The position numbers were made by a program, and so were the translations under genes. Of a stretch of 64,000 bases of DNA, positions 24,149 to 32,595 are shown one piece after another. The stretch is from assembly GCF_001904635.1 (NCBI RefSeq), contig NZ_MRCB01000019.1, positions 26,174-90,173 of the forward strand, in the 5' to 3' direction. Source of the DNA: Hydrococcus rivularis NIES-593 (GTDB taxonomy: Bacteria; Cyanobacteriota; Cyanobacteriia; Cyanobacteriales; Microcystaceae). The notes beneath the pieces are model-generated. The model saw only the letters and a program-made list of their open reading frames with translations, was not told the DNA's origin and ran no database searches. Every line of letters starts with the position of its first letter. The stretch's first letter is position 1.

Positions 24149-25465
24149 ATGAAAATTAAGCGACTATTTATTACATTGATTCTACTCGCGATCGCGGTAA
24201 TTTTTTTTCCCGAACCTGCCTGGGCTTTTTGTGGATTTTACGTTGCTAAAGCGGATGCTAAATTATACAACAAATCCTCTCAAGTAATTATTGCTCGAAA
24301 TGGCGATCGCACGGTTTTAACGATGGCGAATGACTATCAAGGCGAGATCGAAGATTTTGCTTTAGTCGTTCCCGTTCCCGTTGTTTTAACTCAAGAACAA
24401 GTGCAAGTTGGCGACCCCAAAATTATCGAACGATTAGATGCATTTAGCGCACCGCGATTAGTAGAATATTTCGATTCCGATCCTTGTGGAATTAACGTTC
24501 GACCAGAAGATATGCTATATCGAACGCGAGGAGGTGCAGTAGCGGTTCCTCAAAGCAGAGAAAAAACCGATAATGCTTTAGGCGTAACGGTAGAACAACA
24601 ATTTACTGTTGGCGAATACGACATTGTCATTCTTAGCGCTAAAGAATCAAATGGGCTAGAAACTTGGTTAAAGCAAAATGGCTATAAAATTCCTAGCGCT
24701 GCGAGTCAATTATTACGTCCTTACATCCGAGGGGGACTGAAATTTTTTGTCGCTAAAGTCAACCTACAAGAATATGCCAATACGGGATTTAAATCGCTAC
24801 GTCCCCTAATGATGGCTTATGAATCTCCCAAATTTATGTTGCCGATTCGTCTGGGGATGGTAAATGCCAAAGACGAACAAGATTTAATTGTTTACTTACT
24901 TTCCCCCAAAGGGCAAATTGAATTAACTAATTATCGAACTATCAAAATTCCGTCAGATGTAGAAGTTCCTGAATTTATCGCACAAGAATTTAAGAATTTC
25001 TATCAGGCGATGTTTAAAAAATCTCACGAACGGGCAGGAAAAAAAGTAGCTTTTCTCGAATATACTTGGGACATGAACAATTGCGATCCCTGTTCGGCTC
25101 AACCTCTAAATTCAGAAGAATTAAAACAAGCAGGCGTTTTTTGGTTGAATTCCGATCGCTTATCTAATGTATTTATTACTCGACTGCGCGTCCGCTATGC
25201 TCGCGATAAATTTCCAGAAGATTTACAGTTTCAAGAAACAGCCAACCATCAATTATTCCAAGGACGTTATATTATTCATCACCCCTATCGAGAAGAAGCT
25301 AACTGCGATGCAGCAAAAGACTACTATCAGTCAGTAAAAAAACGACAGGAAAAAGAAGCGCAAACATTAGTTCAATTGACGGGATGGAATATTAACGAAA
25401 TTCGTAAAAAGATAAATTTTGTAGAGTCCAAACAAAATGCTTGGTGGAACAGTATCTGGCGTTAA
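24149..25465 (+). CDS. DUF2330 secreted protein
   Basis: A 438-residue protein with a clear signal peptide (residues 1-26, ending PAWAFCG) and the DUF2330 pattern: FCGFYVAKADAKLYNKSSQVIIAR, then MANDYQGEIEDFALVVPVP. Two Cys pairs (SDPCG and NNCDPCS) may form disulfides. The function of the family is unknown. It is 30 bp downstream of the RnfD-like gene, so the two are probably one operon: a membrane redox protein with an extracytoplasmic partner. Stop is 21 bp from the convergent PspA-like gene. Confidence 0.8.
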   Translation: MKIKRLFITLILLAIAVIFFPEPAWAFCGFYVAKADAKLYNKSSQVIIARNGDRTVLTMANDYQGEIEDFALVVPVPVVLTQEQVQVGDPKIIERLDAFSAPRLVEYFDSDPCGINVRPEDMLYRTRGGAVAVPQSREKTDNALGVTVEQQFTVGEYDIVILSAKESNGLETWLKQNGYKIPSAASQLLRPYIRGGLKFFVAKVNLQEYANTGFKSLRPLMMAYESPKFMLPIRLGMVNAKDEQDLIVYLLSPKGQIELTNYRTIKIPSDVEVPEFIAQEFKNFYQAMFKKSHERAGKKVAFLEYTWDMNNCDPCSAQPLNSEELKQAGVFWLNSDRLSNVFITRLRVRYARDKFPEDLQFQETANHQLFQGRYIIHHPYREEANCDAAKDYYQSVKKRQEKEAQTLVQLTGWNINEIRKKINFVESKQNAWWNSIWR

Positions 25466-25486
25466 ATCAGCGATCGCGAATAGTTG

Positions 25487-26137
25487 CTAACTAATTTGAT
25501 GTTTGGAATTGGCGTTATCGACGTCATCTTCATCCTCAAGAGAAGCAAATTTCTCTTCTAGGCTATCTGTCACTGAAGCGCTCGTTAATTGCGATCGCGC
25601 TTCGAGTTCGAGAATTTTAGTCTCTATCTGCTCGAGAACGCTCACAGAACTTGCACTATTAAGATTACTTGTTATTTCGTGAATTTTTTGAGTTGCCATA
25701 GCCGAGCGCAAGCGAGCAATATAAAGATTTTTCTTAGCTTTGGCTTCGGTGTATTTATGCTCTAGAGTTCGCAAATCTTTTTTAAGCTTGCCGACTACTT
25801 CGTTTTGTCCCTCTAGCTGAGCTTGTAAAGATTGGGCTTGCTTTTGATAGGATTGGCGCTGAAGCAGCGCTTCTTTTGCCAAGGCTTCGTTTCCTTTTTC
25901 CAAAGCGATTTGAGCGCGTTCGTACCATTTCTGGCTCGCCTGTTGATAATTAGCGATATATCGTTCTGTGCTTTTTTGCGTCGCGATCGCTTCTGCTAAC
26001 GCCCTTCGCATTTCAATCAACTCTTGTTCCATATTCATAACAGCCTTCTCCAGAATTTTTTCTGGATCTTCAGCTTCACTTACCAGGCTGTTCATCTGTG
26101 CGCGAAGCACTCGTCCCATACGCTCCAGCCAGCCCAT
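25487..26137 (-). CDS. PspA/IM30 family protein
   Basis: A 216-residue, almost wholly alpha-helical coiled-coil protein. It has the family start (MGWLERMGRVLRAQMNSLVSEAEDPEKILEKAV, here 33 residues with the amphipathic first helix) and long Gln/Glu/Lys-rich heptads up to about residue 185. It lacks the C-terminal extension of Vipp1/IM30, so it is closer to PspA in length. PspA-type proteins are ESCRT-III-like and coat stressed membranes. No psp regulators adjoin it. Confidence 0.85.
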   Translation of the reverse strand: MGWLERMGRVLRAQMNSLVSEAEDPEKILEKAVMNMEQELIEMRRALAEAIATQKSTERYIANYQQASQKWYERAQIALEKGNEALAKEALLQRQSYQKQAQSLQAQLEGQNEVVGKLKKDLRTLEHKYTEAKAKKNLYIARLRSAMATQKIHEITSNLNSASSVSVLEQIETKILELEARSQLTSASVTDSLEEKFASLEDEDDVDNANSKHQIS

Positions 26138-26186
26138 AACTCTACTCCGCTAACAGGATTAGTTTAAAGCAATCGCTAAGCTTATC

Positions 26187-27362
26187 CTATCGCAAACTGT
26201 TACTTCTTATCTCCACCGAACCATCATTATTCATCTCTACTAAAGGTCTACCTTTATTTGACGGAGATGCATCGATCGTGGATGGTTGTGGATTGTTAGT
26301 AGTTAGTGGTTGGTTGCTAATAGCTGGTTGCTGGCTGCTGGCTGCTGACTCGCCATTTGTCGAATTGAGAATTTGCTCTTTTTGTTGTTGCTGAAAATAC
26401 CGTATTAACCCGTCAGGATTAAGTTGATTTTGTTTGGCGATCCCTTCGAGACGCGTTTTTTGATAAAGACTGGGAGTCGGTAAATTTTCCGCCTCTAACC
26501 GTCTTTGCTCTGCGGCATGACGTTGAGAAAATTCTGCCATGGGATCGGCGTTTTGAGGAAGAGTGGGTACTGTTTGAGCTTGTTGGACTGACTGAGTTGA
26601 GGAAATAACTGGAGGTGGAGGAGTTTGAAGCTGTTGAACGTGAGAGGACGGCTGAGGTGGCTGGCTTGGTACTTGCAGGGAAGCCACTGGCAGAGAAGGC
26701 GGTAGGGTATAAGTTTGAATGATCTGCTGTGGTTGCACGGAAGGAGGCAGGAGGGCTTGTGTTAGCCTTGGAGTGGGCTTAGCCGCGATCGCTTTTGCTT
26801 GAGCGGGAGGAATTTGAGAAGAGGCAGTCGGCGTGCTTGACTTGCCAGCAGAATCGGGTTTGACTTGACTCAAAACCTCTACATCTAAGCGATCGGGTTT
26901 TTCGGTCGCTAGGTCAAGGTTTTTAGGGGTGGATAATGTCTGTAGCTGTTGTGTGGATGGAGTCGCGGTTTTTGAAATATCCTGCTCTGCCGTCATCTGG
27001 TTTGGACGGCTCAACTGAGAGAAACCGAGAAGAATATTAGCACCCAGCACCAATAGCATAGAAGCAATTGTCCAGGGAGTCATTACATCATCGAGCCAAT
27101 TGCGATCGCGATCGGGACGTGTCGTTCTTTCTGCTTCTGGAATAGCTTCATAGGATGCGGGAAGGAGTTTGACGACGCGATAAACTTTAACCGATCTTCT
27201 CTGAATTGGGTTTCTTTTGACGTTGACGATACTATTGGATGAGGAACGATCGTTTTCTACAATTTCTGCATCTATCGACTGTACCGAGTCTTCAGATGCA
27301 GGTGTAGTAGACGAAGTAATTGATGATTTTTCAGGAGAGTTATTTGAATCTGAGCAGTTCAT
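26187..27362 (-). CDS. Pro/Gln/Ser-rich single-pass membrane protein
   Basis: I do not recognise a named family. ATG 27362 is chosen over TTG 27386 because GGAAGAA lies 5 bases upstream. The product (391 residues) has an acidic/Ser-rich N-terminus, a basic patch (VKRNPIQRRSVKVYRV), one membrane helix (WTIASMLLVLGANILLGF, about residue 97), then a 250-residue Pro/Gln/Thr-rich region and a short conserved-looking helical part (AEFSQRHAAEQRRLEAENLP). The last 40 residues are encoded by TTGCTGGC/TAGTTAGTGG-like simple repeats (about 26275-26350). It may span from cytoplasm to periplasm or cell wall. Confidence 0.65.
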   Translation of the reverse strand: MNCSDSNNSPEKSSITSSTTPASEDSVQSIDAEIVENDRSSSNSIVNVKRNPIQRRSVKVYRVVKLLPASYEAIPEAERTTRPDRDRNWLDDVMTPWTIASMLLVLGANILLGFSQLSRPNQMTAEQDISKTATPSTQQLQTLSTPKNLDLATEKPDRLDVEVLSQVKPDSAGKSSTPTASSQIPPAQAKAIAAKPTPRLTQALLPPSVQPQQIIQTYTLPPSLPVASLQVPSQPPQPSSHVQQLQTPPPPVISSTQSVQQAQTVPTLPQNADPMAEFSQRHAAEQRRLEAENLPTPSLYQKTRLEGIAKQNQLNPDGLIRYFQQQQKEQILNSTNGESAASSQQPAISNQPLTTNNPQPSTIDASPSNKGRPLVEMNNDGSVEIRSNSLR

Positions 27363-27583
27363 GGATTTCTTCCATTTTTTTAGCAAATCTATTTTGCATT
27401 CTATCGGGGGTTGAATTTCTTTGGTTCAGTTTATTACAGCTTTAGTATCTAAAAACAGCCGCAATAATAATTCCGTGAGATTACGCATATTTGTCGAACG
27501 CAACTGCTAGAGATCGGTGGAATTACTGAGATGGGCTGAACTTTACCAATTTGTTTTCGGGACTTTTGCACTAGGTATTAACT

Positions 27584-28177
27584 ATGTCTTTCGACTCTCT
27601 CGATCGCATTCTTGAAGCGCTTGAAAAACAAGCGGGTTGGGAAATTCAGCAACAGTATCGCCACTTGCTGCAATGCTGGGAAACTGTAGTCGATCCTAAA
27701 GTTGTCCGACAAACGCGACCTTTGTATATTGCTCGCAATGTCTTATGGGTAGCGACTTCTAGTTCTGTCTGGGCGCAAAATTTATCTTTTCAGAGGTATT
27801 CATTGCTAAAAAAACTAAATGCGCTGTTATCGGAGCCTTTAACCGATATTCGCTTTTCTACGGCTCAATGGCATAATTCTAAGCGTCTTACTGATTCTGC
27901 GCCCAAATCGATTAGTCAGGAAAAACATCCTAGCGCGATCGAGATGACCTCTCAACCACCTTTAACAGAGTTCTCCAAAGGGAAAAAAACACCTGAAGCA
28001 GCCTTTCAAAGTTGGGCGGCAGTTATTGGAGCGCGATCGCAAAACCTTCCCCTTTGTCCTCGCTGTCAGAGTCCTACTCCGCCTGGAGAACTGGAACGAT
28101 GGAGTGTCTGTGCCCACTGCATAGCCAAGCAATGGTCTTCCGAAAGCCCGACTACTTTCCAAGAAAATCTATCTTAA
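27584..28177 (+). CDS. DciA-like (DUF721) protein with C-terminal zinc ribbon
   Basis: A 197-residue protein. The first 90 residues match DUF721/DciA (CWETVVDPKVVRQTRPLYIARNVLWVATSSSVWAQNL). DciA proteins load the replicative helicase DnaB in bacteria without DnaC. The C-terminus has a Cys4 knuckle (LCPRCQSPTPPGELERWSVCAHC), likely zinc-binding. A loading role here is inference by family. Start ATG 27584 is clear. Confidence 0.75.
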   Translation: MSFDSLDRILEALEKQAGWEIQQQYRHLLQCWETVVDPKVVRQTRPLYIARNVLWVATSSSVWAQNLSFQRYSLLKKLNALLSEPLTDIRFSTAQWHNSKRLTDSAPKSISQEKHPSAIEMTSQPPLTEFSKGKKTPEAAFQSWAAVIGARSQNLPLCPRCQSPTPPGELERWSVCAHCIAKQWSSESPTTFQENLS

Positions 28178-28541
28178 ATAAGTCTAAAAAAAAATTGAGA
28201 AGTCACACTTTTAAGGTATTTTTTAAATCAATCTAAGTAATTTCTATTAAAAATAGTTTAAGTGTTTGTTCTTATTTTAGTCGATCCCCATCATTTTATC
28301 CTGAAAAATACTGAATTCGTGTAAACCCATTGGAGTAATAAATTGCTTAGGTTTTTGATTAATTGTATAGTTGTATTAACTAATAATTAAAAAAAACTAA
28401 AGATTAAGAATATGTCGGGGATCGCAGAAATCTATACGAGATCGGAGCTTTAACCATGACAACCCTAGTTTCATCAAGAAGGAAAATAGAATCAAGGGCG
28501 GAGATAAAGCTCTATCAAAGGCTATCGTTTGACAGAAACTT
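28178..28541. other. Intergenic region, 364 bp
   Basis: AT-rich spacer. It holds a 29-codon ORF (28456-28545) whose TGA overlaps the next gene's ATG; I judge it more likely chance than a leader peptide. No terminator or RNA is evident. Confidence 0.4.
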
Positions 28542-28823
28542 ATGAAAACAGCCAATTTCTTAACTTCTTCGTGTCGTTACTGCCGTTACTATCATCCAGA
28601 AGGGCGTAGAGGGGGCATGTGCCAGCAATTGGGAGTTCCCGTACAGTCTGGTTGGAAGGCTTGCGCTTTAGCAGCCCGACCGTTTAGTGATCCCTGGGAA
28701 AGTCTCGAAGAAGTCGTTCATTTAGAAAATTCTTTGACGTTGAAACATCCGGCTGAATGCACTTCGGTTATTACTTCAAGTACAACACCCGATCTCGAAT
28801 CAAAACAACCTGCAACAGTTTAA
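28542..28823 (+). CDS. Small Cys-rich conserved cyanobacterial protein
   Basis: A 93-residue protein with four Cys in the first half (SSCRYCRYYHPEG, GGMCQQLG, WKACALA), a spacing that could bind zinc or an iron-sulfur cluster. The second half (SDPWESLEEVVHLE) is acidic. I believe this is a conserved cyanobacterial family of unknown role, but the sequence alone gives no function. A terminator follows. Confidence 0.65.
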   Translation: MKTANFLTSSCRYCRYYHPEGRRGGMCQQLGVPVQSGWKACALAARPFSDPWESLEEVVHLENSLTLKHPAECTSVITSSTTPDLESKQPATV

Positions 28824-28895
28824 GCAACTATTTTCCCTAACTTGGCAAGATATATATTGAGTTTTCAAATCTTCTTTAAAAATTTAGCACTTACG

Positions 28896-28935
28896 ATCGC
28901 ACCTTATTTTTAACCAAGGTGCGATTTTAGTTTTT
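28896..28935 (+). terminator. Intrinsic terminator
   Basis: ATCGCACCTT at 28896-28905 pairs perfectly with AAGGTGCGAT at 28916-28925, a 10-bp stem with a 10-base loop, followed by TTTAGTTTTT. It ends the Cys-rich gene's transcript. Confidence 0.8.
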
Positions 28936-29015
28936 GTTATTGATCCTTTGTCATTGGTCATTTGTCATTTGTTAGTGGTTAGTGGTTATACCAATTTTCA
29001 GGTTTTCGCGATCGA

Positions 29016-29070
29016 CATTCTTCTCCCCTCTCCCAAATAGGGAGAGGGGTTGGGGGTGAGGGCGATCGAC
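29016..29070 (-). repeat. Dispersed hairpin repeat, copy 1 (55 bp)
   Basis: The reverse complement of this segment is identical over 55 bp to 63946-64000. The core is a hairpin of CCCCTCTCCC and GGGAGAGGGG arms around a short loop, flanked by CGATCGCCCTCACCCCCAA. A diverged copy is at 49043-49084. Similarity to the 63.9-kb copy continues weakly for about 35 bp further. Confidence 0.85.
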
Positions 29071-29144
29071 CATCTCTGTCATTAATGAATGAAAAATGAT
29101 ATTAGTCGTTAATTGTTTCCCCATCTCAGAAGTCCTCTTATCCC

Positions 29145-29978
29145 TCAAGGTAGCCAAGGGTATTTGCGAAAATCGGGCGAGCGTTTTTCGAGAAAAGCTT
29201 GTTTTCCCTCTGCGCCTTCTTCGGTCATGTAATAGAGTAGCGTTGCATTGCCAGCCAATTCTTGCAACCCAACTTGACCGTCGCAATCGGCATTAAAGGC
29301 AGCTTTGAGACAACGAATCGCAATGGGACTTTTCTCTAAAATCTCATTTGCCCATTGAATACCTTCTGCCTCCAATTGCTCGACTGGGACGACACAATTC
29401 ACCAAACCCATATCTAAAGCTTGAGCTGCCGTATACTGACGACAGAGAAACCAAATTTCTCTAGCTTTTTTTTGTCCGACGATGCGAGCGAGATAGCTAG
29501 CACCAAATCCACCGTCAAAACTGCCAACTTTAGGACCAGTTTGTCCAAAAATGGCATTATCAGCAGCTATGGTTAAGTCACAAACCAAATGTAAAACGTG
29601 ACCGCCACCAATTGCATATCCAGCAACCAGGGCGATTACAACTTTGGGAATAGAACGAATCAGGCGTTGCAAATCGAGGACGTTTAAGCGAGGCACGCCA
29701 TCGTCATCAATATAGCCTGCCTCTCCCCTGACGCTTTGATCTCCGCCAGAACAAAAGGCATATTTGCCGTCGGTGTGGGGTCCTGCCCCTGTCAGTAAAA
29801 TAACGCCAATGTGACGATCTTCGCGGGCATCGCAAAAGGCATCATAGAGTTCAAAAACGGTTTTAGGGCGAAAAGCATTGCGTTTGTGAGGGCGATTAAT
29901 AGTAATTTTCGCAATGCCTTCAAACTTGTGATACAGAATATCTTCGTAGGTTTTAGCAGTTTGCCATTCAACTTGCAT
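29145..29978 (-). CDS. menB: 1,4-dihydroxy-2-naphthoyl-CoA synthase
   Basis: A 277-residue crotonase-fold enzyme with MenB-specific sequence: [28 protein letters not shown] (oxyanion loop), [28 protein letters not shown] and [13 protein letters not shown]. MenB closes the naphthoquinone ring from o-succinylbenzoyl-CoA, in the path to phylloquinone for photosystem I. It stands alone; no other men genes are near. The ATG at 29978 fits the family length. Function is secure. Confidence 0.95.
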   Translation of the reverse strand: MQVEWQTAKTYEDILYHKFEGIAKITINRPHKRNAFRPKTVFELYDAFCDAREDRHIGVILLTGAGPHTDGKYAFCSGGDQSVRGEAGYIDDDGVPRLNVLDLQRLIRSIPKVVIALVAGYAIGGGHVLHLVCDLTIAADNAIFGQTGPKVGSFDGGFGASYLARIVGQKKAREIWFLCRQYTAAQALDMGLVNCVVPVEQLEAEGIQWANEILEKSPIAIRCLKAAFNADCDGQVGLQELAGNATLLYYMTEEGAEGKQAFLEKRSPDFRKYPWLP

Positions 29979-30276
29979 AAGAGGCGGTCATTTCTATCGC
30001 TTTGGCAATCTTACCGCAAAGCGCGATCCGCTTAATATTTGCCTCAATTGATAAGAAAAAAATTCTGCACTCGATCGCAAGTTTTGAGAGAACATCTGAA
30101 AAGTCCATATTCTCTACTTTTGGGACAACCTATGAGGAGTCACATTACAGAAATCTTTATATTTCGTTAGACTTGACTGAATTACACTTTTTTGCTGTCT
30201 TTTAAATCTAAAAAATTAGACTTTGGCTATCGCTGCTATTTTATACTTTATATTTTATGTTAAAATCGAGCTTTTT
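29979..30276. other. Intergenic region, about 300 bp
   Basis: AT-rich. It includes a 17-bp sequence (TACTTTTGGGACAACCT, 30115-30131) that recurs exactly at 34572-34588. No gene is supported. Confidence 0.45.
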
Positions 30277-30887
30277 ATGCCGTATTTTACAGCTCCCATT
30301 GATTTAATTTTTAGTTTATATATTATAGATTTTATTTCTTTAATCATCGGCATAAATAAAGTCAAATACCTAGTCTAGTCTTTTTAGCCTGTTATTTGAT
30401 TTTTTTTTTACATAACATCTATAAATCTCAAGAATTTATTGTTTATCAAAAGAATTTTATTCATGGTAGAGCGCAGATCGCTCATTTTTTGAAGAACTAT
30501 GCCCAACAAGACGTTCCCGATCGCGTTACTTTATTTTTTCCTTATGTTAAAGGAGAGCCTACTCTTTACTTTCTCTCTAGTTTTTTGGAATATAAAAAAC
30601 TTCGACTCGCTAAGCCTCAATTCGCTGAATCTAAAGATGAAACTATTTTTATTCTCAAGAGTCCTCTAAAATTCCCTAAGAATAATCTATGCGTTGCTTG
30701 GGAGCGCGACCATTATTGTTATCACGCAAAAGTGCCTCAAACAGGTGACTTAATTGTAATTCTGCCAGAGAACAAGATTTCACCAGAAGCTCTCAAAGAG
30801 TTGCAGCAGCATGAAACTCTCTTGTTTCACTATCAATCTCTTCCTTTTAGCCCTCAGATGGATACCTACATTTTCAGAAAAAAATAA
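30277..30887 (+). pseudogene. Probable frameshifted remnant of a membrane protein (GT-C-like C-terminus)
   Basis: A frame from ATG 30277 encodes a hydrophobic stretch (IDLIFSLYIIDFISLIIGI) and stops at 30376. A second frame, open from 30360, continues with another hydrophobic stretch (LVFLACYLIFFL) and then a soluble 145-residue domain ending at 30887. The joined pieces look like the last two helices plus periplasmic tail of a polytopic protein such as a GT-C glycosyltransferase (HFLKNYAQQDVPDRVTLFF). The rest of the N-terminus is missing. An alternative is an intact 163-residue hypothetical starting at TTG 30396, but no good start or ribosome binding site supports it. Confidence 0.4.
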
Positions 30888-31152
30888 AATATTAATTTTT
30901 TCTTAAGAAATCAGCAATTTTATCCAAGCGATCCTTACATAAACCGAACAACTCCTGTCAATTGCTCATTTGAGATAAATACTAGATTAAAAAATATAAA
31001 TTCAATGGGGATCGACATTGACAAGAGAGATATGGCTCGTTAACATATGAAACGTACTTATGAAATTTATCAAAAAAAACTAATTAGTCGCTAAAAAATA
31101 ACTAACCAACTTCTTTTCAAAATTAGTTGTCACGGAATTAAAAGGTTTTAAG

Positions 31153-31392
31153 ATGACTAAAATTCAACAAGTTCGCTGCCCAAATTGCGGCAGTCCTGCA
31201 AAACGATTTTATTTTTTAAACAACCAAATTACAGAAACTTCCTGTCCGGTTTGCGATTACTTAATGGTGAACTGCTCCGTTACGGGTAAAGTGTTAGAGT
31301 CCTACGCACCCGGCATTGCAATGATGGACGCATCGCGATGCACCCCTATACCCACCCCTCTATCTCCGTTATCCGTAGCCACTTTTAACTGA
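31153..31392 (+). CDS. Small zinc-ribbon protein
   Basis: A 79-residue protein with two CxxC knuckles (VRCPNCGS and TSCPVCDY) forming a probable zinc ribbon in residues 5-40, then a short conserved tail (NCSVTGKVLESYAPGI). Homologues in cyanobacteria are often mislabelled as fragments of PriA helicase; only the zinc ribbon is shared. The last 20 residues are Pro/Ser/Thr-rich and look non-conserved. Its stop lies 8 bp from the convergent rlmN stop. Function unknown. Confidence 0.7.
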   Translation: MTKIQQVRCPNCGSPAKRFYFLNNQITETSCPVCDYLMVNCSVTGKVLESYAPGIAMMDASRCTPIPTPLSPLSVATFN

Positions 31393-31399
31393 AATCGAA

Positions 31400-32515
31400 T
31401 TAAACTTTCGATGCTCGCAACTGTCCGCAAGCTGCATCAGTTTCCAACCCGCGAGAGTAGCGAACGCTAACGGCAATACGTTTTTGTCCTAAGATATCCG
31501 CAAAGGCTTCGATGCGTTGGCGATCGGGACGCTGATAATCTGCTTCTTGAATTGGATTATAGGGAATCAGATTGACGTGGGTTTGGAATCCCCGCAGCAG
31601 TTTAGCCAACTCTAGCGCGTGTTCCGGTAAGTCGTTTGTGCCTGCTAGAAGAATATATTCAAACGTGACTCGCCGTCCCGTTATGCGAACGTATTCCCGA
31701 CAGTCGTCAATGAGATTATCTAGAGTATAGTGCTTGGCACTGGGAATGAGTCGTTCGCGCAACCGTTGGTTAGAAGCGTGAAGGCTAACCGCCAAGGTCA
31801 CTTGCAGGTGATGTTGGGCAAGCTGGCGAATTTTGTTGGGGATGCCTACTGTAGAGATAGTCAGCGATCGCTGTCCGATTCCCACATCTCGATTCAAGCA
31901 GTGAACCGCAGCGACGACTTCATCGAGATTCAGAAGCGGTTCTCCCATCCCCATAAAAACCACGTTAGTAACCCGTTGCCTAAAGTCTTCTTGTACGGTC
32001 AAAACCTGATCGACAATTTCATGCGACTTTAGATTGCGGATGAATCCGCCTTTCCCCGTCGCACAAAAATCGCACGCCATCGGGCAACCGACTTGAGAAG
32101 ACACGCAAACGGTAAGGCGTTCTAGGGATTTTGGATTAATTGTCTTCCAGTCTCCTCTCCCAGTCTCCTTGTCTTCCCCTCTTTTGAAGGTGGGAATGCC
32201 CACGGTTTCAATAATCAATCCATCGGCGAGACGCAGGAGGTACTTGCGGGTTTTATCTGGGGCAATGCTGCGATAATGGATGGTAGAACGACCAATCGGA
32301 TAATCTGCAAGCGTTTCACGCCAATGTTTCGGAAAAACGGAGATTTCCCCCAGCGATCGCGCGCCCTTTTCGTACAACCACTGATGGAGTTGCTTGCCGC
32401 GATAAGCAGGCTGTCCTTGTTGTTGTACCCATGCGGTTAATTGCTCTAGAGATTTCCCTAACAAAACCTCGTTCTTGTCAGTTGCGATCGATTGCTTCTC
32501 AAGCTGGATAGCCAT
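31400..32515 (-). CDS. rlmN: 23S rRNA (adenine2503-C2)-methyltransferase RlmN
   Basis: A 371-residue radical-SAM protein. The [4Fe-4S] motif is [11 protein letters not shown], and the second catalytic Cys lies near the C-terminus ([10 protein letters not shown]). RlmN methylates A2503 of 23S rRNA and A37 of some tRNAs. Just before the cluster motif, between VGIPT and [12 protein letters not shown], there is a segment of about 20 residues ([12 protein letters not shown] and following) that most family members lack. It is encoded by a near-tandem CAGTCTCCT repeat at about 32147-32170, a type seen in spacers. The insertion keeps the frame and the catalytic residues intact. Confidence 0.93.
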   Translation of the reverse strand: MAIQLEKQSIATDKNEVLLGKSLEQLTAWVQQQGQPAYRGKQLHQWLYEKGARSLGEISVFPKHWRETLADYPIGRSTIHYRSIAPDKTRKYLLRLADGLIIETVGIPTFKRGEDKETGRGDWKTINPKSLERLTVCVSSQVGCPMACDFCATGKGGFIRNLKSHEIVDQVLTVQEDFRQRVTNVVFMGMGEPLLNLDEVVAAVHCLNRDVGIGQRSLTISTVGIPNKIRQLAQHHLQVTLAVSLHASNQRLRERLIPSAKHYTLDNLIDDCREYVRITGRRVTFEYILLAGTNDLPEHALELAKLLRGFQTHVNLIPYNPIQEADYQRPDRQRIEAFADILGQKRIAVSVRYSRGLETDAACGQLRASKV

Positions 32516-32595
32516 AGTTGCCGATAATGCCGAGCAAATACTAATATGCCCTTCATCTATTGTGACTTATCCGCGCGATTGTCGTTTTTCAACTT

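Noticed and set aside
31153..31392. PriA helicase fragment
   Set aside because: Only a generic Cys4 zinc ribbon is present; the protein is a complete small ORF and has no helicase motif.
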